A DNA stretch of 64,000 nucleotides from Istiophorus platypterus (lineage: Eukaryota; Chordata; Actinopteri; Istiophoriformes; Istiophoridae): positions 16,034,027 through 16,098,026 of the forward strand of contig CM029126.1 of the NCBI GenBank assembly GCA_016859345.1, read 5' to 3'. The position numbers were made by a program, and so were the translations under genes. The notes under the pieces are model-generated. The model did no database searches and was not told the DNA's origin. It was given only the letters and a program-made list of their open reading frames with translations. Of this stretch, positions 1-13,147 are shown in pieces (within the stretch, counting starts at the first letter, position 1; each line of letters starts with the position of its first letter).

Positions 1-545
1 ACTCGGCTGTAAATTATGGTCCTGTCTAGCCTGTAAACCTACAGCGCTCCGTCTAAGCAAGAAGAGACGAAGTGGAAAAGTTCCCCTCGCCGGGGTGAAA
101 TGACTTACACAGCACTTTGGAAAGTAAATCAATTTTTGTCACAACTATATGACACCTGCCTCTGCTGCAGCAGCTATGATGATATACAGGGTCACTTCAG
201 ATCATAAGGAGGACTGAAAATACAATAATGTATGAGTGCAGGGGTCGGTGTTCTCAGTAATGGCAGCAGGCTGAGTGAACACAATTTTGAGATCGGGTGG
301 AATCTTGTCTCAAAAAAGAGAGAAATGGGTCTGGACATACAGCAGCATTTTCTCTTCTCCCCTCAGGGAGAACCACTCATGATTAATCTGTACAAGTAGT
401 GTGATTACTCACATCACTCATCAGCCCAATGGAAACCCTGGGAACTATTACACTGCCCCTCCCAACCAAGCACATCCATGGAAGGGAACACAGTGCAAAC
501 ACTTGATGGTTGGGCTTGATGTTGGGTTTATGCGTGAGAATGGAG

Positions 546-577
546 TGATGATGACGATGATGATGATGATGATGATG
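546..577. repeat. (GAT)n trinucleotide repeat
   Basis: About ten copies of GAT/ATG with one GAC interruption. Confidence 0.9.
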
Positions 578-3530
578 CATGTTTGATTTTCCAGTGATCA
601 CATTAGACAAGAAGACGCTGCTAATGACATATCACAGATATAATCTATATATCATCTTCTATTGATTGAAGTGTCATACGTGTTGCACTTCCAGTCATTT
701 AATATTTCATATGATGGTACTGTTGTTAACAGATCTGGGCAGATGAAGGCAGTTCTGATAGAAGCTGCTATACTTCATAACTTTTGAAAGGTCGGAGTGA
801 GGTAGAGTACATACCATGTTATATCTTGATATTTTATTGCTCTATTTTGCCGGTATTTTCCTGCACAGATGGTGTGAGATGGGGGAGAAACTAGGAGACA
901 AGCCATTTGCTGAGGCTTTGTATTTTTTCAAGATACCTGTTTGTTCTGCAGCTGTCAGTGCTGAAGCACAAAAGGAAAAAAGAAGAGCTTAGCTTCCACC
1001 CACTGTCATGTTGCATCGCTACCTAACAATTACACATCGAGCTGCAGATACTATGATTAGTCTGATCCGTCCAACCTCCAAGTGTAAAATCATGTTAACT
1101 TCTGACTCATGGACAGGTGAGGGCTGATTTTAGTTTCTATAAATATACAAAGAATCAGTGTAAACTGTGCCATCAAAGATTGCATCTGGCAACCTGAAAA
1201 TATATTTGTAGGTTTACTTCAGTGGTTAATTTTCTGTGCAGTAATCCTCAAGGGACAGGATATCCGTATAATTTAGTGCTCACATTTTTCATGAATTCAC
1301 AAGTGTTAACTTTGTATGATCAATATTTCCTCCTTTGGACCAAATGAGCGGCACAAATAAAACAGGGGAAAAGAGTCCTTAGACGGAAAGGATCAGAGAA
1401 TAAGAAAAAGCAGGCTCCCATTCCTTAACAGTATAGTTATATAGTTATATGTTGTATAAAATTTTGTTAAAACTAATAGGTTGTCTTTTGGGCAAATGAA
1501 AAGTGCATGCGTGAGAGAGCGAGAGTGTGTGGGCAGTGTCGATAAAGCACAGCCATTAAATGCCATCGTGACAGACGCTTTGAAATATCATGGTGTTATA
1601 GGCTGTTACTTTTTTTTTAAACATCTATAAGCTTTTATGAAATGTGATGGTGCATCATGCACGTTAATGTGTAGTGAAGTTCCAGGTGCCCGGCTGTGCA
1701 TTTATGCGAACATGGTGCCAAACAGGGAGGAGCGTGCTGCGCCCTGCAAATCTCTTAAACACTCCAGATATTTACAAATCACAACAGAATGTTTTGCACT
1801 ATGTCTTAAAGCATAAGAAATATGTGCATAACTACACTCTATTTACATCATGTGAGAGAGTTTTTTTAAATCATGGCTATTAATGACAAATGCATTGTTG
1901 GCATGATGGCTGTAAGGAACGTTACATCTACATTTAGGAATTGTATGAAAATTATAATCAGGGGATGAGGGTAAAAGCAGGAGGAGAGTTATGAATTTTA
2001 GAATGTTTTCCTAGAGGGAGCGTTGTTTAAGTTTGTAAGGGGATATGGGGAAGATGTTTCAGGTTCTCCTTTTTTCATCCTAGGTTTTCTGGGGATAAAA
2101 TATTAAGGTGCATCAACACCAAGAGAGACGGTTCTTGGGCCCAGTTCACTCATTTGGTGGCTGTTTTTTCACTATTTTGTTATGTTTGCCATGAATATTA
2201 TGTTTATATAAGGAGGACTATGAAACCAGAGACCAGTTAAAGCCACAGCAATAAAAGCTGGTTAGGGAAAGATGGTGGTTTTGGTTAAATGTTAAACAGT
2301 TTGTGTCTGAAGTCACTGTGGGCTTTATTCACATCAAACCAGACCACAATCTTTCTCTAAACTTAACCAAGGGCTGTGAGGGCAGAAATATGACCATAAA
2401 AAAGCTAAACAATTCTGCAGTCACTAGAAGGATCATTTATTACGGTGGAAAACAAATGAAGAAGATTATGAGTGAACATTTTACTGATATATTCAGTATC
2501 AACTACTTTGCAACTTGCAATTGTTCGCTTTGCTAATAGAAAACAACCATCATTTTCATATGGTCCCTTAGATGAGAATGAAGTTCAAATGCATCTCTGT
2601 TACATTCTTTTCTTTTTCTTTTCAGCCTCTGTCAAAGGATTTTGTGTCTCTAGGTACTTCGGCTGTTATAAGCTCTAAAGCACTAAGTTGCCAGCATCAC
2701 TGTGTAATCACTCAGAAGAAACTAGAAATGTAGTATTTGTGTAGTGCCTCAGAGAGGTTTAGGCTTCTACTGAGCTATATGTTTATGATATTTGTCTTTA
2801 CTACTGGATAAATAAGGTAAGATAGATAAATACAAACCTGGAACCTAACTGATACTTCAATTGTAAACGCCTCATGGAAAAAAATCAGAAGTAATATTTT
2901 ATATAGATTTAATTAGAGCTGGTTGACAGAATTATAATAAATTAATTAGTCACACTAATAGTTTATCACTTCAAATAACACTCATTGCCTCAGTGCCTCT
3001 GATTGCAAAGTTACTGATGCTTACCAAATCCATTTAGTGTTTTTTTTTTCTTTTCTAATGAATCATTCCTAATGTAAACTGTGAAGATTTCTCTCTGATT
3101 GCAGTGCTACTAACTTCAAAAGGAGAACTCCCCGGTCACGACAGCTGATAAGCTGTGACTGACAGATACTGACACGCCGCTGAATGAAAATCTCGCAGCT
3201 TCCCTCTCACAAGATGTCATTTTCATGTTTATATCTTTTTTTTTTTTTTCTTTTACATAGGTTTTCATCAATATTGGGCAGAGGCTCAACAGCTTCAAGT
3301 GAGTATTATTTACTAAAGCCATTTGTCCAGGACTCGAATAGTTTTCTGATTTCCGTCTGGCTCAGGCAGCCAGAACACTTGAGGTAATGACAAGACAGAG
3401 GCAGTATACACTAATTGAAAATTTTTCTCGATGTAACACACATTGTGTCGGCCATTATATAAACACATAGTTTTTGTAGACCACTCTCTGGGGGAGGGGG
3501 TTAGAAGTATGACTGAGGCCAGTGTGTCTA

Positions 3531-3568
3531 ATTGGAGAGGGGAAATGATGTCATTTCAACTCTCCAAT
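3531..3568. repeat. 38-bp imperfect palindrome
   Basis: ATTGGAGAG, GG, GAAATGA, TG, TCATTTC, AA, CTCTCCAAT: the arms pair completely except for one GG/AA internal mismatch. A partial copy of the right half follows at 3569-3594. Confidence 0.8.
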
Positions 3569-6500
3569 GAGAGGGGAAATGACATCATCATTTCATCATT
3601 TCTCCGAAATTATGAGCAAATGAATGAAACAAAACAAAGCAGAGACAGATGACATCCTTTCGGTTTGGAATGATGACATCAATTGTTTTTCAAGTTTTTT
3701 TTTCAAAATGTTTTTTTTCATGTCAAAGTCTGAAGCGCCTCTTCTTTTGAAAGAGCAAGGTTAGTCATCACCATCATCCACAAGGAGTTATATGCGATGG
3801 CAGAGCTTCTCTTCCTTGACCCACAAAAAGCCAATTCATGTATTGTCTGTATGCTCTCTGCTATATGCAAATTATAAATTAGAACAATGCTGTGAGAAAA
3901 ATTGCTTTGCATAGCAGAGCCCTATGGTGAGCCAATGAGTCAATATTAATATTCAATCTTGCTTTTAATATTGATTTAAATTGTGCTTGAAAAGAATGGA
4001 CGGAATGAGATGCAATAATTAATCTTTTTGCACCATAGAGATGGTTGAAACTCAGACTGACTGAAGCACATAGAAAAAATATGCAACACAAGGCATTTAG
4101 GCCTGTTGTACAGGTATAAAAATACAGTAACAAGATATCTTTGTAATTATGCTCCAATTTCATGTTGGCGCTCCTCTCTTATTTTTGACTTAACCGCAGG
4201 TTTTTACAGTATGTTTGTCCTCAATATGATGGCCTCCCCACAGACACAAATAAAACCCACAGTTAAATTTCCCTGATGCAGCAACTGTCCTTTTTATTGT
4301 TACTGTCACTGCACAGTCTTCTTCATCTGCACTTTACAGTGAAGGTGACTAAAGTGGTGGATGTCAGCAAGTTGTGAAATGAGATGGAAAGAAGTACAAC
4401 GTACCAGAGATGATCAGTGCAGAATGCAGACTCTCAAACACACACTGAGAGGGAGAGAGAGAGAGAGACTCATAAAAATGTACAAACATGGTCATTACCT
4501 AAACGGACAGTTTAAAAAGCTACACGCATGAGAAAACAAGGAGGGGGGGTGGGTTATGTAACACAGCAAAGAGGCACAGATCACCTCTAATTCTGACCAC
4601 TGTTTTGGCAGGTGATTATCAGTAGTTCCTGTCAATGAGTGAAAATGGATTTGACTTGCATCTCTGAAAAAACAAGAGAGCGGAATAAACATGGATACTG
4701 CTTCTTTTGTTGTTTCTTTTGTAGAAGACACACTGAAACTGGAATTGTCCATGTTCAGAATTAGTCTCTTCTTGCCTCTAGGTTTTGTCAAGTTTAGATT
4801 CATACTAGCACCACTTGAACTGGCAGCATGTGGAAATTTTAAACCATTTATCTGGCACTCCTAGTGATCACCTATATGACTGTCGATTATAGTGCGTTCA
4901 CAGAGAACATCCAAGAGTCTGAGCTACTGAAATTGAGAGGAGGGAAATATTGATATGAATCAAGGCAGCAAAGGAAAAATATTGACAGTGGCCAACTGAC
5001 TGCTAGAAAGATCGACTCAATGAGTTACAAGCTGACAAAAGTCTGACGAAGGAAAAAGGACTAGAAGGTATGAGTAGAAGAAAAACAGCCATGAGAGATG
5101 AGTTTGACAGCAGATATTTGAAGAAGATTGAGGGGAAAATGCATTCACAGAAGCTGCAAAAGAGAGAATAAAAGATTGTGAGTTAGAGGACCTCTGTGAT
5201 CAGAAAAAAAAACAAAAAACAAGTTGGTAGAAAATGAGGTTGTCAAGGAAACAACCCAATCTCCATATCAGTCCTCTCTTGAAGAACAGTGGAGCCCACT
5301 TCTTTAATTGTGTGATTTGCCTTCCTCTGAGAGCTCTGCTGCCCTCAATGTGACCAGAGCATGGAGACAGGCACTGAGATGTTTACATAAGCATTAAGCC
5401 AACAAGGACACTGCATAGTGAAGATGAGGGAATGGAAAGAGCAGTTTCAACGTGCACCTCCCGAGAGCTTTCTCAACAAAAGTATGTAAAATGAAATAAA
5501 AAGCCATCTGTCGCCCAGAAAGACACTGGATTTTAAAAACAAAGTTATAGAATTAGCGTGGCTGATTTTTGCTGATGGCATCAGTCTGTTGATAAGAGAT
5601 GTTTATTGTGTTTGGATAGATGTTGGTTTGTGTCAGATTCTACCACTGGCCTTCTTTCTTGCAAGACTCTTTAACACTTAATCTATGTTGAGTGAAACTG
5701 AAATAAAGACTATTCAATACCTTTAGTGGTGCAGTCTGAAATGCAAATTTCATCTAAAACATCAGTTTTGAATGGTAGTCATGTTATTTTTGATTGAATA
5801 AATGATAAGGAGTTTTTTTCCCATTACATGCCCTTTTATATAATTACCTGACTGCTGTGAAATTTTGTCACTGATTTGTTTTTGTATAATTGCACTAGCT
5901 ATATATTTTAGTTTAGTTTAGCGTTATAGGAGAGTAAGAATTAAGTTATCCTAACTTTTTAGTTAGACAAACACAGTGTGTACACATTGTAAATAATGTT
6001 TTAGTGCTTATGAATTGTTTATAAATCTAATGACTTAAAGATCCGTTATAAGCAATAATCAATAATGGGTCACATTTTTTTTTACTTTCTAATATCTCAT
6101 CAGTAAAAGTTAGTACGTCATCTGCAACTGTATGATAATAAGTAATTAATAAATGGTTCTATGATACATTTGTTCTGCTCTAATTCTCTGCAGACCTTCT
6201 CTAGAAGGTCCGTCCACTGGAATGGTCTCCCTAGTATGTACTTTACTATATACTAAATAGCAAGCTTATTTGTCAGACATAGCAAGATTAGATGTGTCCT
6301 AAAAAGTGTCCAACTATTTCTTTAATAGTAACACAAGGATGCTAGAAAGTGGTACCTCAATCTGTAGTGTCTAAAAAGATACTAGAACCAAAGCACTGGA
6401 TTTAAAGAGGGTCTTATTTTATGTTGGTGTCTGTGGAGAAATGTTGTGACAGTAATGAAATGTATTATGATGTGGCTATAGTGTCAATAATTTGTATGTA

Positions 6501-9500
6501 CAAAGCCTATTGATTTTTCCCAGGTGTATAAAGGAAGAGGACAGTGCTGAAATGGAGAAACCTGTGATCAACCCCGTGATCAATTGAGACCAAGCTAATA
6601 AGCTGAAATGGAGGCTGTGACCTTAAAGAGTCAGTAGGCTGCTTGAAGGTGAAGGACATAAAGAAAGCAGATGAGTTGAAAAAGATAGAGACCGAAAGAG
6701 AGGGAGATGGGAAAGGAGGAGTTTGAAGCTCATGTATTAGAAATAAAATCGTCTTTCACAGATTAAATGCCATTCAGGCCTTCACTGCCTCTGCAGAAAG
6801 CTTCAGGTCCTCACTGGAAGATAGCATTTGAGTTCGTAGCCTCAGATGGCCTCTGACATTTGCTGCTGTCTAAAGGCCAGTGTGCCATTCAGCCCAGACA
6901 ATGTCTCCTGACCAGACAATTACTTGAAAATGTATCATTTGGCTCAATGCCTATGTGCTAACAGGTGACCTGCACTGACAGGTGCTGCATAGGTTTGGCA
7001 GCAATCCCAGTCTGTCTCCATATATAGGGCTCAGTGCCAAAACAGCATTGACCCTCTCCAACAATTCAGCCATTTCTTAGATCAACTTGAACTGCGGTGA
7101 ATAGGTCTGATTCAAGAGACTTTTTCGTTTTCCAGTCAGAGAGCCTGTAGGATTATGAAGGTTCTTCAGGCTTGGGAAAGCAGGAGGAGGGGATAAGATT
7201 TAATGAATGTCTGATGGAGGAGGAAATTCCCAGCAGTGGAGTGACAAATAGTTGGGTTAAACTCTAGAGAGAAGAGAGGGGATTATATAATGACGGCTCT
7301 GCACATCTAGGACTGACAGAACCTCCAAGGGCACAAAACATATGATGGTAAGATGAAAATTTGATTAGGAGTGTGTAGCATCAAGCAACCCCAAAAAATT
7401 CCCATTATTCCAGCATTGTCAACAGCAAAACATGCAGAATGAAAAAAAATGATGAAGAGTTGCCAGAGATGAAAATATAAAAACAAAATTCTGTATAAGC
7501 AGAATATAGTAAACAAACAGTTATCACAGAGGATGTTATTGAGGATTTGTCAACAAGTGAAATACATCCATTTTATTAATCCGGAAAAGTCCCATGTTGT
7601 TGCAACACAGTGAAGGAAACTGTCGAATGAAGGACTCCAAGGCGAGATTTAAAAGCAGGCAATAGTGTGGCTAGTTGCAATCTAGGCTTCCCGTTTTCCT
7701 TCAAATACTACTGGTGGTGGCGAAGATATCAAAGGGAGAAGGCTGCCTGCAAACCAAAGCCCTCATTAGATCCTTGCTGAGTGACAGGGTGTCATTGGCC
7801 AAAAATCACGCTGCAGTGAGATTAGTCAGCCATGAAAACAGAATGTGAGGATGAACACTGTAGCTGCCTCTTCTCAACCTAGCCCCACTTTCCCTGCTGG
7901 TCCCAATGACGACAGAGGACAGCGAGGAACGGTGTTTCCCCAGGTATCTCCAGGCTTTAATCGACCTCCCAACAGATCACAGTTTTTTTGGCTCAATACT
8001 GGCGTAGCGTGTCATTTGAACATAGGAACGGACCTGTAAACAAGGTCGTATCACCAAGATCGCCAAGATGATTTCTTTGAAGCAGACTACGCTGTATAAG
8101 TCCTTGTATCATTAGAAACCACATTACATAGAGAGTTTGGTTTCTTCTTGTCCTTAGTGAGATGCGAGAAACAAAGTAGACCAGGACATCCTAAGGTTTC
8201 TGCTGAATGTGACTTGTGAGGATGGATAAAGAAAAGTGGAAAACTGACTGATGTCTGCTTTTGTTGAACACGTAGGTATTTCCGGTATTAGCAAGACTTA
8301 TAAAGACCTTCCAGCGTGCATCAATTTTGTACTTTTACAAACTTTAAATAATGAATACCATAAGCTTTTGATTGGCCTCACATCCTTCCTCCTGCTCCAA
8401 ATGATACAGCAGCATTTCAGGCATTTTGATTTCTCAGATTTTCACCCTCTCAAGGCTGTACAAGGCTCATTGAATAATTTCCAGCAGAGGATGGGAGCGG
8501 AGCAAAATTTCCATGCCAATGCCCTCAGCCTCATTACACATGGTAATGGAACTGTTAAGAACGGTCTGAAATGGACATGACATTCTGGGCATCTTGAAAG
8601 GAACATTTGCATGTTTATACAAAGGCTGTTTTTATTTGTCGGTCTGATTTAAGTTTCCAATAAAACAGTTGCAGCTGGAAAATATGTATTCGCTCTGACA
8701 GGCCAGCTAAGGTTTATCTCTAATAAAAGCCAGCTAAGGTGAAGTCCAGCACCAACCAAATGCAGTCCCACAGTTTTTCTTCAAATCCTCTCTGGGGGAG
8801 CACAATTCTACTACTTTTAGGTAACCATGCATATTATATCCAGTACTATTTGAACACCACTCTCTATGCTCCCTTTCCTTACAAACATGACTTGCTCCAA
8901 ACATTTGAAAAGGTGTAGATCATCAATGCTTATTTCAAAATGACATCATAAACCCACCAACTGTTCATTTGTAATCAAGACGTTCCCTTTGGACAGACTG
9001 ACGGAAAGGTTTGTGTGTGTATGAGGATATTCAAAACAAATGAATGCCATACCGATTTCAAAAATGCCCTGACTCCAACCTCCTAAGAAGAGTTTGTCAA
9101 CAGATTTAAGAGCAGCTACAACTCTTGGCTAACAACCATCAAAGTTTTCTCTCTACAGTTTACAGGCTGTCAGATGATTTATCCTTTGGAGCAGTAGATC
9201 AGATGATGATCGCTTGTCCGGGGGAGTTTGCTTTCCCTAAATAAATAACTTCTAAATTAAAAGAAGCATGAGCATATCCAGGACTGGAATATTCCTGCAC
9301 AGTCTGATAGCTATCAACATCAAATGCATTTCATCCCACCTCTCATAAGCTAAGGTGGTGCAACATGAAGCATTTGCTTATTTGAGAACAGAAGGCAGGA
9401 ACCTGAGAATGAGGCAATCGGCTCCAAAGGAGTCCAGGGTTATAGAGCATCTATTCCTTCTCGTCCTCAGTGCATTTTCCTCGCCCTTGAGAAGTCTCGA

Positions 9501-10132
9501 CCATGCCGCTTTCATCAGCCACAGCGGCATTAAGGTGAACATTTAAGATTTTATGCAATGCCATGTGATGCAATGCCATTTTTTAACATAGTATTGACCT
9601 CCTATTTGAATATATCATGATATTTGAAAGAAGATAACCTGACATAGCCTAAACAGTAATGGAGTTTTTCAAAGTTTAATTTTAGAGCATCTTGGCTTTC
9701 AGATGTATATGAGACCATTGCATAGGTAGAAAGACTCCAGCGGGTTGCTGGGGTGGAAGGATGGCACAGTTTTTAAGGGGGCAGACAGTTTTTGATGCTT
9801 TAGAGGCTCCCCATGTGCACAATTGAAAGATGTCATGGGGAGATAATGTCTGCTTGACACCGCAGCTTTTAAGATACATTACAGAGACAGAAATGTAATC
9901 ACATAAACCAGATTAGGCCTTTTGCCTTCATTCAAACTTTCTCTATTCAGTAATTTCTACAAGCTGCAAGACAAACTAAGTCAAATGTTTTTAATAAAGC
10001 ATGAAGCAGACTATTCCAAGTTTATTCCAGTGTTTTCACAAGCAAAACTTAAAAAAAAAAGTTTGCATTGGTTGTTTCTGTGTCAGTACCACTGGTGTAC
10101 AGTAAACTTTATTCTTTAACTCCTCTTTTGCA

Positions 10133-10330
10133 GTGAAATGTAATTACATTTACTTAAGTACTCTACTTAAGTACAGTTCAGAGGTACTTGGACTTTACTT
10201 GAGTGTATTACTTTTTGTGTTAGCTTATACTTCTAACCCTGTACAGTTAACTGGGAAATACTGTACTGTCACTATACTGCATTTACATAACAGTTTTACC
10301 ACCAATACTAGTTACATCTGAAGTTATGAT
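10133..10330 (+). mobile_element. Teleost hAT-type miniature repeat (5' part)
   Basis: Contains the signature 'ACATTTACTTAAGTACTCTA', 'GGTACTTGGACTTTACTTGAG' type text and 'ACTTCTA'. This matches a highly abundant non-autonomous fish element whose ends read CAGCGGTGGAAAG. Non-coding and eroded. Family recalled from memory, not searched. Confidence 0.65.
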
Positions 10331-11639
10331 TCTACATACAGAACATAATTTTGGGCTCAAGCCGCTAGCATGGCTATAGACTCTTAGTCTTGCTAATTTG
10401 TAAATGATTTTACTTTAAATATGTAACAAATGATCTATTGTTGAGGTGATAATTAGACAAATGTGGATACATTTCAGAAAATAGCCAGATCATTATACTG
10501 TTCAACGCACATTAGTAGGATGAAGTGTTTTGTACATTAAATGGCCTGACAGATTATGTCATGTGGGTTACACTGTTTGCTTACCCTTCAAGTCTCACTT
10601 CATTCCAATATTAGAGAGGCTGCATGCAGCAACAAAAGGAGGCTGAGTGGTTACAGACTCATCATATCACTGCAGAAAAACATTTCAGAGAAAAAGGACT
10701 TCCAAAATGTCAATAAGGCAAAAAAACTTTAAAGAACACAATAAGTAAGAGATGTATAACGCTTGATTACAACAGGTATGAATATATTCCCAGTATTATG
10801 CAGTGCTGACACACGACTGGAAAAACGTTAATGTTAACGTTGAAACATTTCAGCAATGTTTCTCTTCCTTTGACAGAGATGTGATTATGCCCAAATGTTC
10901 TGCTGTGTGGGGAAATAAATTCATCCTGACAGTCACTTTAACTCCTGAGGGTCAGGTTGTTTGGAAGCAGACTTAATCTGATTGGACGGTGCCTTAACAT
11001 GGCTGAAATTGATGGACTAGCACACATGTTCTCAGGAGAGAGACTGGAATATATACTGAATTTACATCAGAGCGTCTCTTTGATCTACTCGACATAGCCT
11101 GCCATACCACACATTAATACATTCTATTGTGGTGCAAGATTACTGTTATTATATCGTAGGCCTTTGTGTTATCATGTCCATTTACCTGCCATTTATGTCA
11201 AGCTCCGTTGATGAACTCAAATTTGTTTGGCACATCAGAACAAAATCACTGGTAAATGTGATAATAATTTACAGTATTTGTTGCCATAACAGCATGATGG
11301 ACTCAGCTTTTTGAAGGTGGCTCTAGAGATGGCATTAAATATTTAGCAAAACAAAGCTGATGGACTTTCTGTATACATAGATTTTTATCTGTCTGAAGTA
11401 AAGCAAATTTCACAGATTTGCAGACTTGATTTTTGTTCTATAACTGATTGCCTCCAACTTGCATTGTCCAACATTAGCATAAGAGAAGACACAAGGCTAA
11501 TAATGGAAAAAAACAACAACTATTTACTTTAACTAAAAATACCAATTTGCAATGGCATTATAAATGGTTGAAAATTAAATGAAAAATTATTTATTTGGAA
11601 TGTAGTTTTGAAAGCATCACATTAGAAATTCACATGCCA

Positions 11640-12095
11640 TTGGGTACAGAAAGGTCACAGAGTGGAGCAGCCGCCACTAAGTGGAAATATGGGGAAATGT
11701 AACAAATAATTACAGGGGAATGATTGTGCAAGAAAACATCTAAAAATGGCTGCTCAACTCTGAACAAAGATTCTTTGGACGGATGAAACAAGATCAACTT
11801 GTATGGAGAAGGAAAGGAACTGCTCATGATCCAAAGCCGCCACATCATCTGTCAGACCTGGTGGAGGCAGGGTTATGGGCATGTATGGCTGCCAATGGAA
11901 CTGGGTCACTGGTGATTAAAATGTCTGTTATCCTAAACAGCTAATGTGATATTTTAGGTAAACCCCTTGTTAAATCCCAAGTTGAAAGTCTAAACTTCAA
12001 TCTCATCTTGATGGCTTCATTTCAAATTCATTGTTGTGGTGTACAGAGACAAAATTCACTGACCAAATACTTATGTACCTAACCGTCTGAACTGT
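11640..12095 (+). mobile_element. Tc1-like transposon remnant with 3' inverted-repeat end
   Basis: The plus strand encodes a broken transposase piece, VWRRKGTAHDPK..., then LWACMAANGTGSLV, typical of a fish Tc1 lineage. The characteristic 3' region follows (CTTGATGGCTTCATTTCAAA) and then the terminal 'CCAAATACTTATGTACCTAAC' near 12062-12082. The catalytic-domain remainder is deleted between these parts. Not functional. Confidence 0.7.
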
Positions 12096-12731
12096 ATGCA
12101 GTTGTTTTGGGGTTTTTTTTCAGAAACTTTAGGCTGTTTGACTGTAATACACACTTTGCTCAAAGCACAAAAATATTTTCATAACAATATTAGTTGTGCC
12201 CAGGAGACAGGTCTGTATTGTTGAATGCTTTTCGAAAGCTTTAATATTGTCATGTAAGTCTTCAACAACACTTCCGTCTGGTTTTACCAGCCTGTTGAAC
12301 TGGCACTAACAAGTGAGTGTCTAATTTGTGGTCTGTAACCCAAGAGAAAAATTCAAATGTGGGAAATGATGCTACCTGTGTCTTGTGCTATGATGAGTTG
12401 ATGCCATCTACTGTATGTTTTCAGTGATGCAACAAAGTTTATATTGTTCATCTCCCATTAAACCAATTACATTAAAAATATATTTCATAATTATTATTAT
12501 ATTCAGCCTTCTTGGAATATTAGCACTGCATATTTCAGGTGCAGAATTGCAATTTCTGAATATGTGCTCAGTTTTTATTTCTTTTGCTAAGTTTTAGTCC
12601 TAATGAGTTTAGCGAAATTATTCAAGCTCAACTACACTACAGAGCAAACAATATTATGTTCTGAGTGTCAAAACAAATTATACATATAAAATGTGCAGTG
12701 ACTCTGAATTAGATTGATTGTCAATTTTTTT

Positions 12732-12785
12732 TTTATTAAACAACAGTTTAAAAAGCCATCATACTGTTGATTTATGCAGTTTATT
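12732..12785 (-). other. Candidate polyadenylation signals of tcea3
   Basis: Minus-strand AATAAA occurs at 12780-12785 and again at 12732-12737, 350-410 bp below the tcea3 stop codon. Either could end the transcript. Which one is used cannot be told from sequence alone. Confidence 0.4.
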
Positions 12786-13138
12786 TGTATTTGATATATA
12801 CATAGTGAAAAGCTGTAATATGACAAGGCATATTAACTGGATTATGATCGTCTTAAAAATGAGAGCACCATGATCATTATTAATGTCTTCCAACTGGGTT
12901 GAATTAATGACTCGGTCATCAAACTGACATTCATGCTCAGTCTTCAAATCCACATAAAGCAAACCCTGATTATTAGCACATGCTTATAAATCTCAAAAAT
13001 TCAAGTAAAAATTGTGAGAAATACTGTTTTAAATCACTAGCTGCAACAATTTATAAACTCCCTTCCTTCCCATTATAGAAAATACGCAGTTCAATATGCT
13101 CAGAAAAAAAAGAAAAAAAAAGGTGATTTCACCAGGCA

Positions 13139-13147
13139 TCAGCAGAA
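13139..13147 (-). CDS. tcea3: tcea3 terminal coding micro-exon (Phe-Cys-stop)
   Basis: Only 9 coding bases, TTC TGC TGA, after acceptor TTTCAG. They supply the invariant C-terminal '-FC' of TFIIS, so the exon is well supported despite its size. The 3' UTR continues downward. Confidence 0.88.

Larger units (their letters stand above)
1..12700. other. Intergenic DNA, no gene recognised
   Basis: Short random ORFs only (none above about 110 codons), no recognisable domains and no exon series with matching phases. Contains a GAT repeat at 546-577, a hairpin at 3531-3568, a (GA)n tract near 4440-4470, a hAT-type repeat near 10.1 kb and a Tc1 remnant near 11.6-12.1 kb. Regulatory elements cannot be excluded. 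Confidence 0.7.
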
